A stretch of DNA of 64,000 nt, from positions 1,069,001 through 1,133,000 of the forward strand of contig NZ_CP080519.1 in the NCBI RefSeq assembly GCF_019468465.1, given 5' to 3'. The notes below the pieces were generated by a model that saw nothing but the letters and a program-made list of their open reading frames with translations, made no database searches and had not been told where the DNA came from. Source of the DNA: Amycolatopsis sp. DSM 110486 (GTDB lineage Bacteria; Actinomycetota; Actinomycetes; Mycobacteriales; Pseudonocardiaceae). Below are positions 26,468 to 35,914 of the stretch, piece after piece (positions within the stretch are counted from its first letter, which is position 1; every line of letters begins with the position of its first letter). The position numbers were made by a program, and so were the translations under genes.

Positions 26468-28452
26468 CAGGCAGCCCTCCCGGTGCGTTCGCGGACGGCC
26501 GAGGCCAGCGTCTCGGCCGCGACCTCGGCGAGTGCCACATGCTCGGCGCCGAGGTGCCCGGCCAGCTCCGCCGCCAGCCCGAGGCGCATCCGGCCGCTCT
26601 CGCAGTCCATCACGATGGTGGTGACGCCGGCCAGCAACCCCGCCGCGGCCTGCGAGCGTGCGACGGCGTCGGCTCCGCTCGTGGCCCGCCCGTCCGTGAC
26701 GAGAACCAGCAGCGGACGCCGGCGCGGATCGCGGATCGCCTCCACGCGCAGCACGCGCGCGGCTTCCAGCAGCCCTTCCGCGAGCGGCGTGCGGCCGCCC
26801 GTCGGCAGTCCTTCCAGCCGCGCGGCCGCGGCCTCGACGCTGATCGTCGGCGGCAGCGTGAGCTCGGCCGAGTCACCACGGAAGGTGACGAGCCCGACCT
26901 TGTCACGCCGTTGGTAGGCGTCCAACAGCAGCGACAGCACCGCCGTCTTCACTTCGCGCATCCGCGTGCGCGCGCCCATGGAGCCCGACGCGTCCACGCA
27001 GAACAGCACGAGGTTGCCTTCGCGCCCTTCGCGCAACGCGAACCGCAGATCCTGCGTACGCACCAGCAGCCCGGGACCGCTGCGGCCACGGGACCGCTGG
27101 TGCGGCGCGGCGGCACGCATCGTGGCGACGAGGTGCGGCCGGCCGTCGCGGACGCTCGGTGGCTGGACCCCGATCGTGCGGCCGGTGTCGGTGATGGCCC
27201 GCGACCGGCGGCCACGCTCGCCTTCGCCGGTTCCCTTCACGCGGAACACGCGCGCCCGGAACGTCTCGCCGGAACCGACCGTGTTCTGCGGTCCGGAACC
27301 CGTCCCCTCGCCCGGTTGCTGCTGCGGTTGCTGCTGGGGCGGCGCCGGCTGGTCCCCCGGCGGCTGCTCACCTTCGGCGCTCGGGGACCCGGAACCCGAG
27401 CCGGGACCGTCGTCCTCCGGGCCAGGACCGGGATCCTCAGGCGGTTGCGCGTCCTGCAACGCCTGTTCCAGCTGCTCCTCGGAAATCCCCGGCGCGTCGA
27501 ACGGGTTGCGGCGGCGCCGGTGCGGCAACGCGAGCCGCGCGGCCACGCGCACGTCCTCGGTGGTCACCTCGTTGCGCCCGGCCCACGCCGCGTGCGCGAC
27601 GGCCGTGCGCGCCGTGACGATGTCGGCCCGCATCCCGTCCACCTCGAACGACGCGCACACCTCGGCGATCTGCCGCAGCGCGTCGTCGGGCAGCTTCACC
27701 GCGGGCAGAAGCCGTTGTGCCGCCTCGATGTCCGCGGCCAGCGCCGAGTCTTCGGCGGCGTACGCGGCCGCAAACCCGTCGGGATCCGCCTCGTACGCGA
27801 GGCGCCGGCGGACCACCTCCACGCGCTGCTCGGGCTCTCGGCTGGACGCGACCTCGACCGTCAGCCCGAACCGGTCCAGCAGCTGCGGCCGCAGCTCGCC
27901 TTCCTCGGGGTTCATCGTGCCGATCAGCACGAACCGCGCCGCGTGCGACACGGACACGCCCTCGCGCTCCACGGTCGCGCGGCCCATCGCGGCGGCATCG
28001 AGCAGGGTGTCGACGAGGTGGTCGTGCAGCAGGTTGACCTCGTCCACGTAGAGCAGGCCCCGGTTGGCCGCGGCCAGCAGACCCGGCTGGTAGTCCGTGA
28101 CGCCCTCCGACAGCGCCTTCTCCAGGTTCAGCGACCCGACGACCCGGTCCTCCGCCGCGCCGACGGGCAGCTCCACCAGCCGCGCCGGCCTCCGGTGCGC
28201 GGGCGCGCCCGCGGGGTGCGGGCCGTCCGGGCAGACGGGGTCGGGCGCGGCGGGATCGCACGAGAACCGGCAGCCGTCCACCACGTCGAGCTGGGGCAGC
28301 AGACCGGCGAGCGCACGCACCATCGTCGACTTCGCCGTGCCCTTCTCGCCCCGCACCAGCACGCCGCCCACGGCGGGTGAGATCGAGGACAGGATCAGCG
28401 CCAGGCGCAGGTCCGGCATCCCGACGACGGCGGTGAACGGGTACGGCTTCAA
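26467..28452 (-). CDS. Magnesium-chelatase-like ChlI/ChlD fusion, putative cobaltochelatase partner
   Basis: 661 aa. The N-terminal ChlI-type AAA+ domain has Walker A RGEKGTAKSTMVRAL (near residue 36), the Cys-containing insert CDPAAPDPVCPDGPHP, LLYVDEVNLLHDHLVD as Walker B, and FVLIGTMNPEEGELRPQL. A Pro/Gln/acid-rich linker (about 340-400, with PPQQQPQQQPGEG) leads to a von Willebrand A domain with the MIDAS motif CVDASGSMGARTRM. Actinobacteria that have CobN but lack CobS/CobT commonly carry this fused I/D protein, so it is the likely ATPase motor for CobN (inference). It heads the cobO-cobB-cobC operon and is divergent from cobL with 68 bp between. Confidence 0.9.
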   Translation of the reverse strand: MKPYPFTAVVGMPDLRLALILSSISPAVGGVLVRGEKGTAKSTMVRALAGLLPQLDVVDGCRFSCDPAAPDPVCPDGPHPAGAPAHRRPARLVELPVGAAEDRVVGSLNLEKALSEGVTDYQPGLLAAANRGLLYVDEVNLLHDHLVDTLLDAAAMGRATVEREGVSVSHAARFVLIGTMNPEEGELRPQLLDRFGLTVEVASSREPEQRVEVVRRRLAYEADPDGFAAAYAAEDSALAADIEAAQRLLPAVKLPDDALRQIAEVCASFEVDGMRADIVTARTAVAHAAWAGRNEVTTEDVRVAARLALPHRRRRNPFDAPGISEEQLEQALQDAQPPEDPGPGPEDDGPGSGSGSPSAEGEQPPGDQPAPPQQQPQQQPGEGTGSGPQNTVGSGETFRARVFRVKGTGEGERGRRSRAITDTGRTIGVQPPSVRDGRPHLVATMRAAAPHQRSRGRSGPGLLVRTQDLRFALREGREGNLVLFCVDASGSMGARTRMREVKTAVLSLLLDAYQRRDKVGLVTFRGDSAELTLPPTISVEAAAARLEGLPTGGRTPLAEGLLEAARVLRVEAIRDPRRRPLLVLVTDGRATSGADAVARSQAAAGLLAGVTTIVMDCESGRMRLGLAAELAGHLGAEHVALAEVAAETLASAVRERTGRAA

Positions 28453-28520
28453 GAGCTCTCCTCGTGGTCGGCGTCCGGCCGATCATCGCACAGGAAACGC
28501 GTCGTCTAGCGTGGGTGAAC

Positions 28521-29672
28521 GTGCGCGAAAAATCACCCCTGTTCGTGGTCGGCATCGGGGCCGACGGCTGGCCGGGATTGGCCGAGCGGGCGCGGAAAGC
28601 CGTGCTCGAAGCCGACGTCGTGCTGGGTGCGCCGCGGCAGCTCGCGATGCTGCCCGAAGGCGTCCGCACGCAAGCCTGGCCGAGCCCGTTGCTCCCGGCG
28701 CTCGACGACGTCCTCGCCGCGCACGCCGGGAGTCGCGTCTGCGTGCTGGCCAGCGGCGATCCCCTGCTCTCAGGCATCGGCACGACCCTGCGCGACCGCG
28801 GCCACGAGATCGACGTCCTGCCCGCGCTTTCGTCGGTGACGCTGGCCCGCGCGCGGCTCGGCTGGTCGTTCGAGGAGACCGAGGTGATCACCGTCGTCGG
28901 GCGCGCCGTGGACCGCGTGGCCCGGGTGCTCGCGCCGCGCCGGAAAGTGCTGGTGCTGGGCGCGAACGCGGCCGACCTGCGGGAGCTGCTCCGGACCCGC
29001 GGCTACGGCGAGTCCACCCTGACCAGCCTCGAAAACCTCGGCGCCGAAGACGAGCACATCGAAGACGGCTGGATCGGCGAACCCGGCCCGCTCACCGTGT
29101 TCGCCCTGGTCTGCGCCGGCCCTGCGCTCCCGCTCACCGGCCTGCCCGACAGCGCCTTCGAACACGACGGCCAGCTCACCAAACGCGACGTCCGCGCGTC
29201 CGCCCTCGCCCACCTCGCGCCCGTCCCCGGCGAGCTGCTCTGGGACGTCGGCGCGGGTGCGGGCAGCGTCGGCATCGAATGGTCCCGCGCGCACCCGCTC
29301 AACCGCGCGATCGCCGTCGAACGCGACCCCGCGCGCGCCGAGCGCATCACTCGCAACGCCGCCACACTCGGTGTCCCCGAGCTGCGGGTGGTCACCGGCC
29401 CGGCCCCCGACGCACTGGCGACCCTGCCCCGGCCCGACGCCGTCTTCATCGGCGGCGGCCTCACCGTGCCCGGCCTGCTCGACGCGTGCCTCGCCACGGG
29501 TGCCCGCGTGGTCGCCCACGGTGTCACGCTGGAAGCAGAACAGATCCTGGCGAACGCCTACGCGAGCCGGGGTGGTGAGCTGACGAGGATCACCGTCGAC
29601 CACGCGCAGCCGCTCGGCGGGTTCACGGGGTGGACCCCGTCGCGCACCGTGACGTCCTGGAGTTCGAGATGA
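28521..29672 (+). CDS. cobL: Precorrin-6Y C5,15-methyltransferase (decarboxylating), CbiE-CbiT fusion
   Basis: 383 aa. The N-terminal CbiE domain (VVGIGADGWPGLAERARKAV, ASGDPLLSGIGTTL) methylates C5. The C-terminal CbiT domain, a class I SAM methyltransferase (LLWDVGAGAGSVGIEWSRAH, FIGGGL), methylates C15 and decarboxylates. A -10-like TAGCGT at 28507-28512 puts the predicted transcription start at about 28519, so GTG 28521 as a near-leaderless start is preferred over GTG 28515. It overlaps cobM by 4 nt (ATGA). Confidence 0.95.
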   Translation: MREKSPLFVVGIGADGWPGLAERARKAVLEADVVLGAPRQLAMLPEGVRTQAWPSPLLPALDDVLAAHAGSRVCVLASGDPLLSGIGTTLRDRGHEIDVLPALSSVTLARARLGWSFEETEVITVVGRAVDRVARVLAPRRKVLVLGANAADLRELLRTRGYGESTLTSLENLGAEDEHIEDGWIGEPGPLTVFALVCAGPALPLTGLPDSAFEHDGQLTKRDVRASALAHLAPVPGELLWDVGAGAGSVGIEWSRAHPLNRAIAVERDPARAERITRNAATLGVPELRVVTGPAPDALATLPRPDAVFIGGGLTVPGLLDACLATGARVVAHGVTLEAEQILANAYASRGGELTRITVDHAQPLGGFTGWTPSRTVTSWSSR

Positions 29673-30430
29673 CCGTTCACTTCATCGGCGCCGGCCCCGG
29701 CGCGGCCGACCTCATCACCGTCCGTGGCCGCGACCTGCTCGCGCGCTGCGGTGTGTGCCTGTACCCGGGCAGCATGACGCCGACCGACCTGCTCGCGTAC
29801 TGCGCGCCCGAGACCGAGCGCGTCGACACGGCCAACCTGAGCCTCGACGAGATCGTCGAACGCCTGATCGCGGCCCACCACGCGGGCCACGACGTCGCGC
29901 GGCTGGTGTCCGGCGACCCGTCGCTCTACAGCGCGGTGGCGGAAACCGTGCGCCGCCTCGACGCCGCCGGAGTGCCCTACGCCATCGTCCCCGGCGTCCC
30001 CGCGTTCGCCGCGTCGGCCGCCGTGCTGGGCCGTGAGCTGACCGTGCCCGGCATCGGGCAGAGCCTCGTGATCACGCGCGCGCAAGCGCGGTCGACGGCG
30101 TTGCCCGAAGGCGAGACGCTGGCGAACTTCGCTCGCAGCGGCACCACACTCGCGTTGCACCTGGCCATCAACCACATCGAGCGCGTCACCGAGGAGCTCG
30201 TGCCGTTCTACGGCGCCGGCTGCCCCGCGGCCGTCGTGGCGCTGGCGAGCCAGCCGGGCGAAACCGTCGTGCGCGGCACGCTCACCGACATCGCCGCACA
30301 GGCGCGCGAAGCGGGAATGACGCGCGCGGCCACCATCTTCGTCGGCCAGGTGCTCGCCGCCGGAGGATTCCCCGACAGCTTCCTGTATTCGAGCACCCGA
30401 GACCGCGCGAGCCAACCGGAGTCACTGTGA
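29669..30430 (+). CDS. cobM: Precorrin-4 C11-methyltransferase
   Basis: 253 aa tetrapyrrole methylase. HFIGAGPGAADLITVRGRDLL is the glycine-rich N-terminal loop, CLYPGSMTPTDLLAYCAPE follows, ARLVSGDPSLYSAVAETVRRL contacts SAM, and YAIVPGVPAFAASAAVLGREL is diagnostic. It starts at ATG 29669, inside the end of cobL, and ends in GTGA overlapping the next gene. An earlier in-frame ATG at 29630 would lie within cobL and is not needed for the fold. Confidence 0.97.
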   Translation: MTVHFIGAGPGAADLITVRGRDLLARCGVCLYPGSMTPTDLLAYCAPETERVDTANLSLDEIVERLIAAHHAGHDVARLVSGDPSLYSAVAETVRRLDAAGVPYAIVPGVPAFAASAAVLGRELTVPGIGQSLVITRAQARSTALPEGETLANFARSGTTLALHLAINHIERVTEELVPFYGAGCPAAVVALASQPGETVVRGTLTDIAAQAREAGMTRAATIFVGQVLAAGGFPDSFLYSSTRDRASQPESL

Positions 30431-31437
30431 CAGACCTACGCTGGGGCCTGCTGGCCGCCGGATCGATCGCCGCCGACTTCGCGACCGGCGTCGAGCTCAG
30501 CAAACACGGCACGCTGGAAGCCGTCGCCGCCCGCTCGGCCGACCGGGCGCGCGAGTTCGCCACCCGCTTCGACATCCCGAAGGCCTACGGCTCCTACGGC
30601 GACCTGCTCGCCGACCCGGACGTCGACGCCGTCTACATCGCCACGCCGCACCCGATGCACGCGGAGTGGGCGATCCGCGCCGCCGAAGCCGGCAAGCACG
30701 TGCTGTGCGAGAAACCGCTCACGGTCACCGCGGCCGAGGCCGAGAAGGTGATCGACGCGGCGCGCCGCCACGACGTCTTCCTCATGGAGGCGTTCATGTA
30801 CCGCCTGCACCCGCAGACGCGCCGGCTCGTCGAGCTGATTTCGTGCGGCGCGATCGGTGAGGTCCGGGCCGTCGACGTCTCGTTCAGCTTCGACACCGGC
30901 GCCAACGACGCCCCTCGCCTGGCCGACCCGGCGCTCGGCGGCGGCGGGATCCTCGACGTCGGCTGTTACTGCACGTCGCTCGCGCGGCTCGTTTCGCAGG
31001 CGGCGACCGGCATCGACGTCGTGGAACCCACTACCGTCACCGGGATGGCGCGGCTGACCGACCGCGGCGTCGACGAGTTCGCGATGGCCCTGCTGCGGCT
31101 GCCGGGCGACATCATCGCGCAGCTGTCCTGCGGCTACCGGCTCACGCAGGACGACCACATCCGGATCTACGGCACCACCGGGCAGATCCACGTGCCGAAA
31201 CCCGCCTGGCTGCCGCAGATGCGCCGCGCGACGTCGTCGCAGATCGTGCTGACGCCGGCGGGCGGCGAGCCCGAGGTGATCGAGATCGAGGCGACGCAGA
31301 GTGTGTTCGCGCGCGAGGCCGACCACGTCGCCGCCCATGTGGACAACCGGCAGGCACCCGAGCTGACCTGGGCCGAGACGCTCGCGAACATGCGCACGCT
31401 CGACCGCTGGCGCGCGGCCGTCGGCTACGGCGGATGA
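30427..31437 (+). CDS. Gfo/Idh/MocA family oxidoreductase embedded in the cob operon
   Basis: 336 aa. The N-terminal Rossmann domain has GLLAAGSIAADFATGVEL for NAD(P) binding, YIATPHPMHAEWAIRAAEAG, and the family's EKP motif in GKHVLCEKPLTVTAAEAE. The C-terminal alpha/beta domain has GGGILDVGCYCTSLARLV. It looks intact and resembles dehydrogenases acting on sugars, inositols or trans-dihydrodiols. Its GTG start overlaps cobM and its TGA overlaps cobK, both by 4 nt, so it is made in step with cobalamin enzymes. No member of this family is a recognised cobalamin pathway enzyme; whether it has a pathway role or is a passenger is unknown. Confidence 0.93.
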   Translation: MTDLRWGLLAAGSIAADFATGVELSKHGTLEAVAARSADRAREFATRFDIPKAYGSYGDLLADPDVDAVYIATPHPMHAEWAIRAAEAGKHVLCEKPLTVTAAEAEKVIDAARRHDVFLMEAFMYRLHPQTRRLVELISCGAIGEVRAVDVSFSFDTGANDAPRLADPALGGGGILDVGCYCTSLARLVSQAATGIDVVEPTTVTGMARLTDRGVDEFAMALLRLPGDIIAQLSCGYRLTQDDHIRIYGTTGQIHVPKPAWLPQMRRATSSQIVLTPAGGEPEVIEIEATQSVFAREADHVAAHVDNRQAPELTWAETLANMRTLDRWRAAVGYGG

Positions 31438-32162
31438 CCGTGCTGGTCCTCGGCGGCACGGCCGAGGCGCGGGCGCTCGCGGCCGAACTGCACTCGCGCG
31501 GGGTCGCCGTGGTGTCGTCGCTCGCCGGGCGGGTCGCCCGGCCGCGGCTGCCCGTCGGCGAAGTGCGGGTCGGGGGTTTCGGTGGTGTCGAAGGGCTGTC
31601 CGCGTGGCTGCGTGAGCACGACGTGGCGGCGGTTGTCGACGCGACCCATCCGTTCGCGGAACGCATTGGTACCAACGCTTTCGCCGCCACCTCGGCCATC
31701 GGCGTGCCACTGCTGCGGCTCGCCCGGCCCGGTTGGCAGCCCGCCGAAAGCGATCGCTGGCACTGGGCCGATGACCTCGGCGCCGCCGCCGAACTGCTGC
31801 CCGGCCTCGGCTCCCGCGTCTTCCTGACCAGCGGACGACAGGGGCTCGCCGCGTTCGCCGAGCTCGACGCGTTGTGGTTCCTCATCCGCTGCGTCGACCC
31901 GCCCGAGCCGCCGTTGCCGAGGCAGCACCAGGTCCTGCTGAACCGCGGACCGTACGAAGTGGACGGAGAACGCGCGCTGCTGGCCGAGCACCGCATCGAC
32001 GTCCTCGTCACCAAGGACAGCGGCGGCCCGATGACCGCCGCGAAGCTCACCGCCGCCCGCGAGCTGGGCCTGCCGGTGGTCGTCGTCCGCCGCCCGCCGC
32101 GCCCGGCCACCGCCGAGGTCGCGGGGGTCGCCGAAGCCGTGGAATGGGTGCTGCACCGATGA
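31434..32162 (+). CDS. cobK: Precorrin-6A reductase
   Basis: 242 aa. It reduces precorrin-6A to precorrin-6B with NADPH. Motifs: VLVLGGTAEARALAAEL at the N-terminus, VVDATHPFAERIGTNAFAA near residue 66, FLTSGRQGLAAFAEL, and VTKDSGGPMTAAKLTAARELG near 190, all standard for CobK/CbiJ. The ATG overlaps the oxidoreductase stop and the TGA overlaps the bluB start. Confidence 0.96.
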   Translation: MTVLVLGGTAEARALAAELHSRGVAVVSSLAGRVARPRLPVGEVRVGGFGGVEGLSAWLREHDVAAVVDATHPFAERIGTNAFAATSAIGVPLLRLARPGWQPAESDRWHWADDLGAAAELLPGLGSRVFLTSGRQGLAAFAELDALWFLIRCVDPPEPPLPRQHQVLLNRGPYEVDGERALLAEHRIDVLVTKDSGGPMTAAKLTAARELGLPVVVVRRPPRPATAEVAGVAEAVEWVLHR

Positions 32163-32803
32163 TCGACGAGTTCTACGAAGTTCTTCGCCGCCGCCGCGAC
32201 GTCCGAGGCGAGTTCACCGGCGAGCCGATCGACGACGCCGTGCTCACCCGCGTGCTCGAAGCCGCGCACGCCGCGCCGAGCGTGGGCCTGAGCCAGCCGT
32301 GGGACTTCGTGCTCGTGCGCGACCCCGCCACGCGCGCGGCGTTCGCCCAGCACGTGCACGACGAACGCGACGTGTTCGCGGCCGAGCTGGCAGGCGAACG
32401 CGCCGATACGTTCTCCCGCATCAAGATCGAGGGCATCCGCGAGTCGACCCTTGGCATCGTCGTCACCTACGACGCCGAACGCGGCGCGCCCGCCGTGCTG
32501 GGCCGGCACGCCATCGCCGACGCCGGGCTGTACTCCGTCTGCCTCGCCATCCAGAACCTGTGGCTGGCCGCGACCGCCGAGGGCCTCGGCGTCGGCTGGG
32601 TGAGCTTCTACCGCGAGCCGTTCCTCGCGTCGTTGCTCGGCATCCCGGCCGGAATCCGGCCTGTGGCCTGGCTCTGCGTCGGCCCCGTGACCGCGCTGGC
32701 CGAGGTCCCGGACCTCGAGCGCCACGGCTGGCGCACCCGCGCGCCGTTGGCCAACGCCGTGCACCACGAGCGCTTCACGCCCCGTGACGAGGGGTGTGCG
32801 TAG
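32159..32803 (+). CDS. bluB: 5,6-dimethylbenzimidazole synthase
   Basis: 214 aa nitroreductase-fold enzyme that cannibalises reduced FMN, with oxygen, to form the lower ligand of cobalamin. RRDVRGEFTGEPIDD binds FMN phosphate through arginines; HAAPSVGLSQPWDFVLVRD is the BluB-specific block, and the GLGVGWVSFYREPFLASLLGIP region completes the flavin site. It starts with an ATGA overlap with cobK and closes the cobL-cobM-oxidoreductase-cobK-bluB operon. Its presence agrees with an oxygen-dependent route. Confidence 0.95.
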   Translation: MIDEFYEVLRRRRDVRGEFTGEPIDDAVLTRVLEAAHAAPSVGLSQPWDFVLVRDPATRAAFAQHVHDERDVFAAELAGERADTFSRIKIEGIRESTLGIVVTYDAERGAPAVLGRHAIADAGLYSVCLAIQNLWLAATAEGLGVGWVSFYREPFLASLLGIPAGIRPVAWLCVGPVTALAEVPDLERHGWRTRAPLANAVHHERFTPRDEGCA

Positions 32804-32833
32804 CCCCTTCGGCCGACCGGATAGCTTTCCCGG

Positions 32834-35800
32834 ATGCGTCCGATTGCCGTAGCGCTGGGGTTGCTTTCGGCGCTGTGCGCCCTGGCTTATCCGTTCCTGC
32901 CCGTCGTGCAGGACACCGCGCAGGTCGGCTGGCCCACCGGCTCCGACACCCGGTCCGTCAACGCGCCCTTGACCGGGTACTGGGCCCAGGACCTCGAGGC
33001 CGAGATCCCGTGCGCCACGGTCAAGTCGCTCGACGCGCGCACGAACGGTCCCGCGCTGCTGTTCGCGACGGTGCCGGACGGGCGCACCGACCCGCGCGCC
33101 GGCAACGGCGTCGGATTGCAGCTGCGCGTGGACAACGGCGTGCTGCTCGCGTCCAGCCAGGGCCAGCAGATCGCGCAGCAGCCACTGCCACCGGCCGGCT
33201 GCACGGTGACGCTGAAGTCGGACGCCACGCAGATGACGCTCGCCGTCGCGGGCACGACGGTGTTCCACACGACCGGCGACGTCCGCCCGCGCGTGGTCGG
33301 CATCTACTCCTCGATCAGCTCCGCGAAGGACCCGATCTCGGGCCTGCACGTGACGGTCGTGCCGGACACCCGCTACCAGACTTCGCCGACGGCGTTGAAG
33401 ATCGGCGTCGGCATCCTCGGCGTGCTCGCGTTCATCGCCTGCCTGATCGTGGTGTGGCGCATGGACTCCGGGTTCGCCCGTCGCGCGCCGCGGTGGGCTC
33501 CCGTGGGCTGGTGGCGCCTGACCGGCCGCGACGCGACGGTGATCCTCGCGCTCGGCGCGTGGGTGTTCATCGGACCGGTGACCTCGGACGACGGCTACAT
33601 CCTCACGATGGCCAGAGTCACGGAGTCCACGGGCTTCCTGACCAACTACCACCGCTGGTTCGGCGTCGCTGAGGCGCCGTTCGGCTGGTTCTACCACCTC
33701 TACGAGCTGATGACGCACGTCAGCACGGTGCCGCCGTGGATCCGGCTGCCCTCGTACCTGGTGGGCGTGATCAGCTGGCTGCTCATCAGCCGCGAAGTGA
33801 TGCCCCGGCTGGGCACGCAGGTGCGCGGCAGCCGCGCGGCCGGCTGGGCCGCGGCGGCCGTGTTCCTCGTCTGGTGGATGCCCTACAACAACGGCGTGCG
33901 GCCGGAACCCGTGGCCGCGCTGGGTTCGCTGCTCGCGATCTGCGCCGTGGAACGCGCGTTGGTGACGCGCCGCCTGCTGCCGCTGTGCCTCGGCCTCACC
34001 GCGGCCGCGTTCACGCTCGCCGCGACGCCGACGGGGCTGATCGCGGTGGCGCCGTTCCTGGTGGCCGCGCGGCCGTTGTTCAAGCTCGTGCGCCAGCGCG
34101 CGGCCGGTGGCTGGCTCCCGATCCTCGCGCCGATCGCCGCGTCGGGGCTGCTCGTGCTCGTGGTGGTGTTCGCGGACCAGACGTTCGCGACCGTGCAGGA
34201 GGCCACGCGCATCCGCACGCAGGTGGGGCCGAACCTGTCGTGGTTCCAGGAGCTCGCGCGCTACCAGCTGCTGTTCGAGAACCTGCCCGACGGGTCCGCG
34301 CCACGCCGGTTCCCGGTGCTGCTGGTGGTCCTGTGCACGGTGACGTGCCTGGTCGTGCTGCTGCGGCGCGGCCGGATCCCGGGCGCGGCACTCGGGCCGA
34401 GCCGGCGGCTGATCGGCACCACCGCGTTGTTCTTCCTGCTGCTGGCCCTCACGCCGACGAAATGGACGCACCACTTCGGCGCGTTCGCGGCTGTCGGGGC
34501 GTCGATGGCCGCGTTGACCGCGTTGGCGACGAGTTCCACCGTGCTGCGCTCGAACCGCAACCGGGCAACGTTCCTCGCGGGGCTGCTCGTGGTGGGCGCG
34601 CTCGCCGCGACGGGACCCAACACGTACTGGTTCGTCTCGCGCCTGGGCGTGCCGTGGACCGGGCTCGCGCCGTCGATCGCCGGGATCCCGCTGTCGACGA
34701 TCCTGCTGGTGGCCGCGGCGATCGCGGGGATCTACGCGTTCGTGGAGAACATCCGCGCCCACCGCCCGGGCGCGCCCGCGCCGCAGGAAAAACGCGGCCG
34801 GTCGCTGCGGCTGGGCTCGCTGTCGCTCGTGGTCGTGTGCGGCTTGGTCGCGTCCGGCGAGTTCTACACGATGGCAGCGGCGATCTACATCCAGCGCGGC
34901 AGCTACAGCCTGGGCGCCGCCGACTTCGGGCACCTGTTCGGCAAGAGCTGCAACCTGTCCGACCACGTGATGGTGGAGACCGACGCCGCGAAGAGTGTCC
35001 TGCACCCGCAGCCCGAGCAGCGGACCGTGCCGGCGAAACAGGAAGAGTCGCCGCTGCCGAACCCGGACCAGGGCAACGGCCAGGTCCAGACCGGCTTCCA
35101 CACGCGTCCCACCGAAGAGGACGACCCGCTTTCCGAGCCCCCGCACGGCTTCACGCCCGACACCGTGCCGATGTGGAGCAGCTACTTCGAGCAGAACCGC
35201 ACGGGCCGGCTGCGCAGCGAGTGGTACGCGCTGGCCGACAAACCCGCCGACGGCCAGATCGTGATCGCGACGGCAGGCCAGCCGCGGCGTCCCGCGTCGG
35301 TGAGCCTCGACTACGGCGTGGTGACGCCCGACGGCGTCAAGGTGCTGCGCAGCCAGTTCGCCCTCCCGCCGGGCGCCGGCACCGGCGGCTGGAACGACAC
35401 CCGCATCAACCTGCGTGACCTGCCGCCGCAGACCACGTCGGTGCGCGTGGACATCGTCGACAACGACCTCACCGAGGACGGCTGGATCGCCGCGTCCGCC
35501 CCGCGCGTGCCGACCTTCACCACACTGACGGACAAGCTCGTGGGCAAGTCCGTGTACATCGACTGGCCCGCGTCGTTCGTCTACCCGTGTGCGAACCCCG
35601 TGACCTCCCGCGACGGCATCTCGCAGGTCCCCGACTACCGCATCACGGCCGGCGCACTGGCCGACGAGGCGGAATGGGCGTCGGCCACCAACGGCGGGCC
35701 GATCGGCTGGCTCGAGGAGGTGGCGAAGGAACCCGAGGTGCCCAGCTACCTGATCGGCCAGCCGAGCCAGTCGTGGGGCCAGCTGCTGCAGGTGGAACCG

Positions 35801-35911
35801 TTCAGCGAAGGCATCGCGCCCACGGTGCAGCACGGCCGGAAGACGGTGTGGGGCTGGTGGTCTCCGGGTCCGGGGCCGGCACAGCCGAACGGGAAGGACC
35901 CGACGCGCTGA
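32834..35911 (+). CDS. Arabinosyltransferase (EmbC/EmbB-like)
   Basis: 1025 aa membrane glycosyltransferase of the Emb family, which adds arabinofuranose from decaprenyl-phosphoarabinose to arabinogalactan in the cell envelope. It has an N-terminal helix, an extracytoplasmic jelly-roll-like domain, then about 11-13 helices. The first large loop has the acidic motif SDDGYILTMARVTES followed by NYHRWFGVAEAPFGWFYHLY, characteristic of Emb. A long C-terminal extracytoplasmic domain ends in GWWSPGPGPAQPN. TAGCTT at 32822-32827 sits so that ATG 32834 is the likely transcript 5' end (leaderless). It points to an arabinogalactan-containing wall. Confidence 0.93.
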   Translation: MRPIAVALGLLSALCALAYPFLPVVQDTAQVGWPTGSDTRSVNAPLTGYWAQDLEAEIPCATVKSLDARTNGPALLFATVPDGRTDPRAGNGVGLQLRVDNGVLLASSQGQQIAQQPLPPAGCTVTLKSDATQMTLAVAGTTVFHTTGDVRPRVVGIYSSISSAKDPISGLHVTVVPDTRYQTSPTALKIGVGILGVLAFIACLIVVWRMDSGFARRAPRWAPVGWWRLTGRDATVILALGAWVFIGPVTSDDGYILTMARVTESTGFLTNYHRWFGVAEAPFGWFYHLYELMTHVSTVPPWIRLPSYLVGVISWLLISREVMPRLGTQVRGSRAAGWAAAAVFLVWWMPYNNGVRPEPVAALGSLLAICAVERALVTRRLLPLCLGLTAAAFTLAATPTGLIAVAPFLVAARPLFKLVRQRAAGGWLPILAPIAASGLLVLVVVFADQTFATVQEATRIRTQVGPNLSWFQELARYQLLFENLPDGSAPRRFPVLLVVLCTVTCLVVLLRRGRIPGAALGPSRRLIGTTALFFLLLALTPTKWTHHFGAFAAVGASMAALTALATSSTVLRSNRNRATFLAGLLVVGALAATGPNTYWFVSRLGVPWTGLAPSIAGIPLSTILLVAAAIAGIYAFVENIRAHRPGAPAPQEKRGRSLRLGSLSLVVVCGLVASGEFYTMAAAIYIQRGSYSLGAADFGHLFGKSCNLSDHVMVETDAAKSVLHPQPEQRTVPAKQEESPLPNPDQGNGQVQTGFHTRPTEEDDPLSEPPHGFTPDTVPMWSSYFEQNRTGRLRSEWYALADKPADGQIVIATAGQPRRPASVSLDYGVVTPDGVKVLRSQFALPPGAGTGGWNDTRINLRDLPPQTTSVRVDIVDNDLTEDGWIAASAPRVPTFTTLTDKLVGKSVYIDWPASFVYPCANPVTSRDGISQVPDYRITAGALADEAEWASATNGGPIGWLEEVAKEPEVPSYLIGQPSQSWGQLLQVEPFSEGIAPTVQHGRKTVWGWWSPGPGPAQPNGKDPTR

Positions 35912-35914
35912 CCC

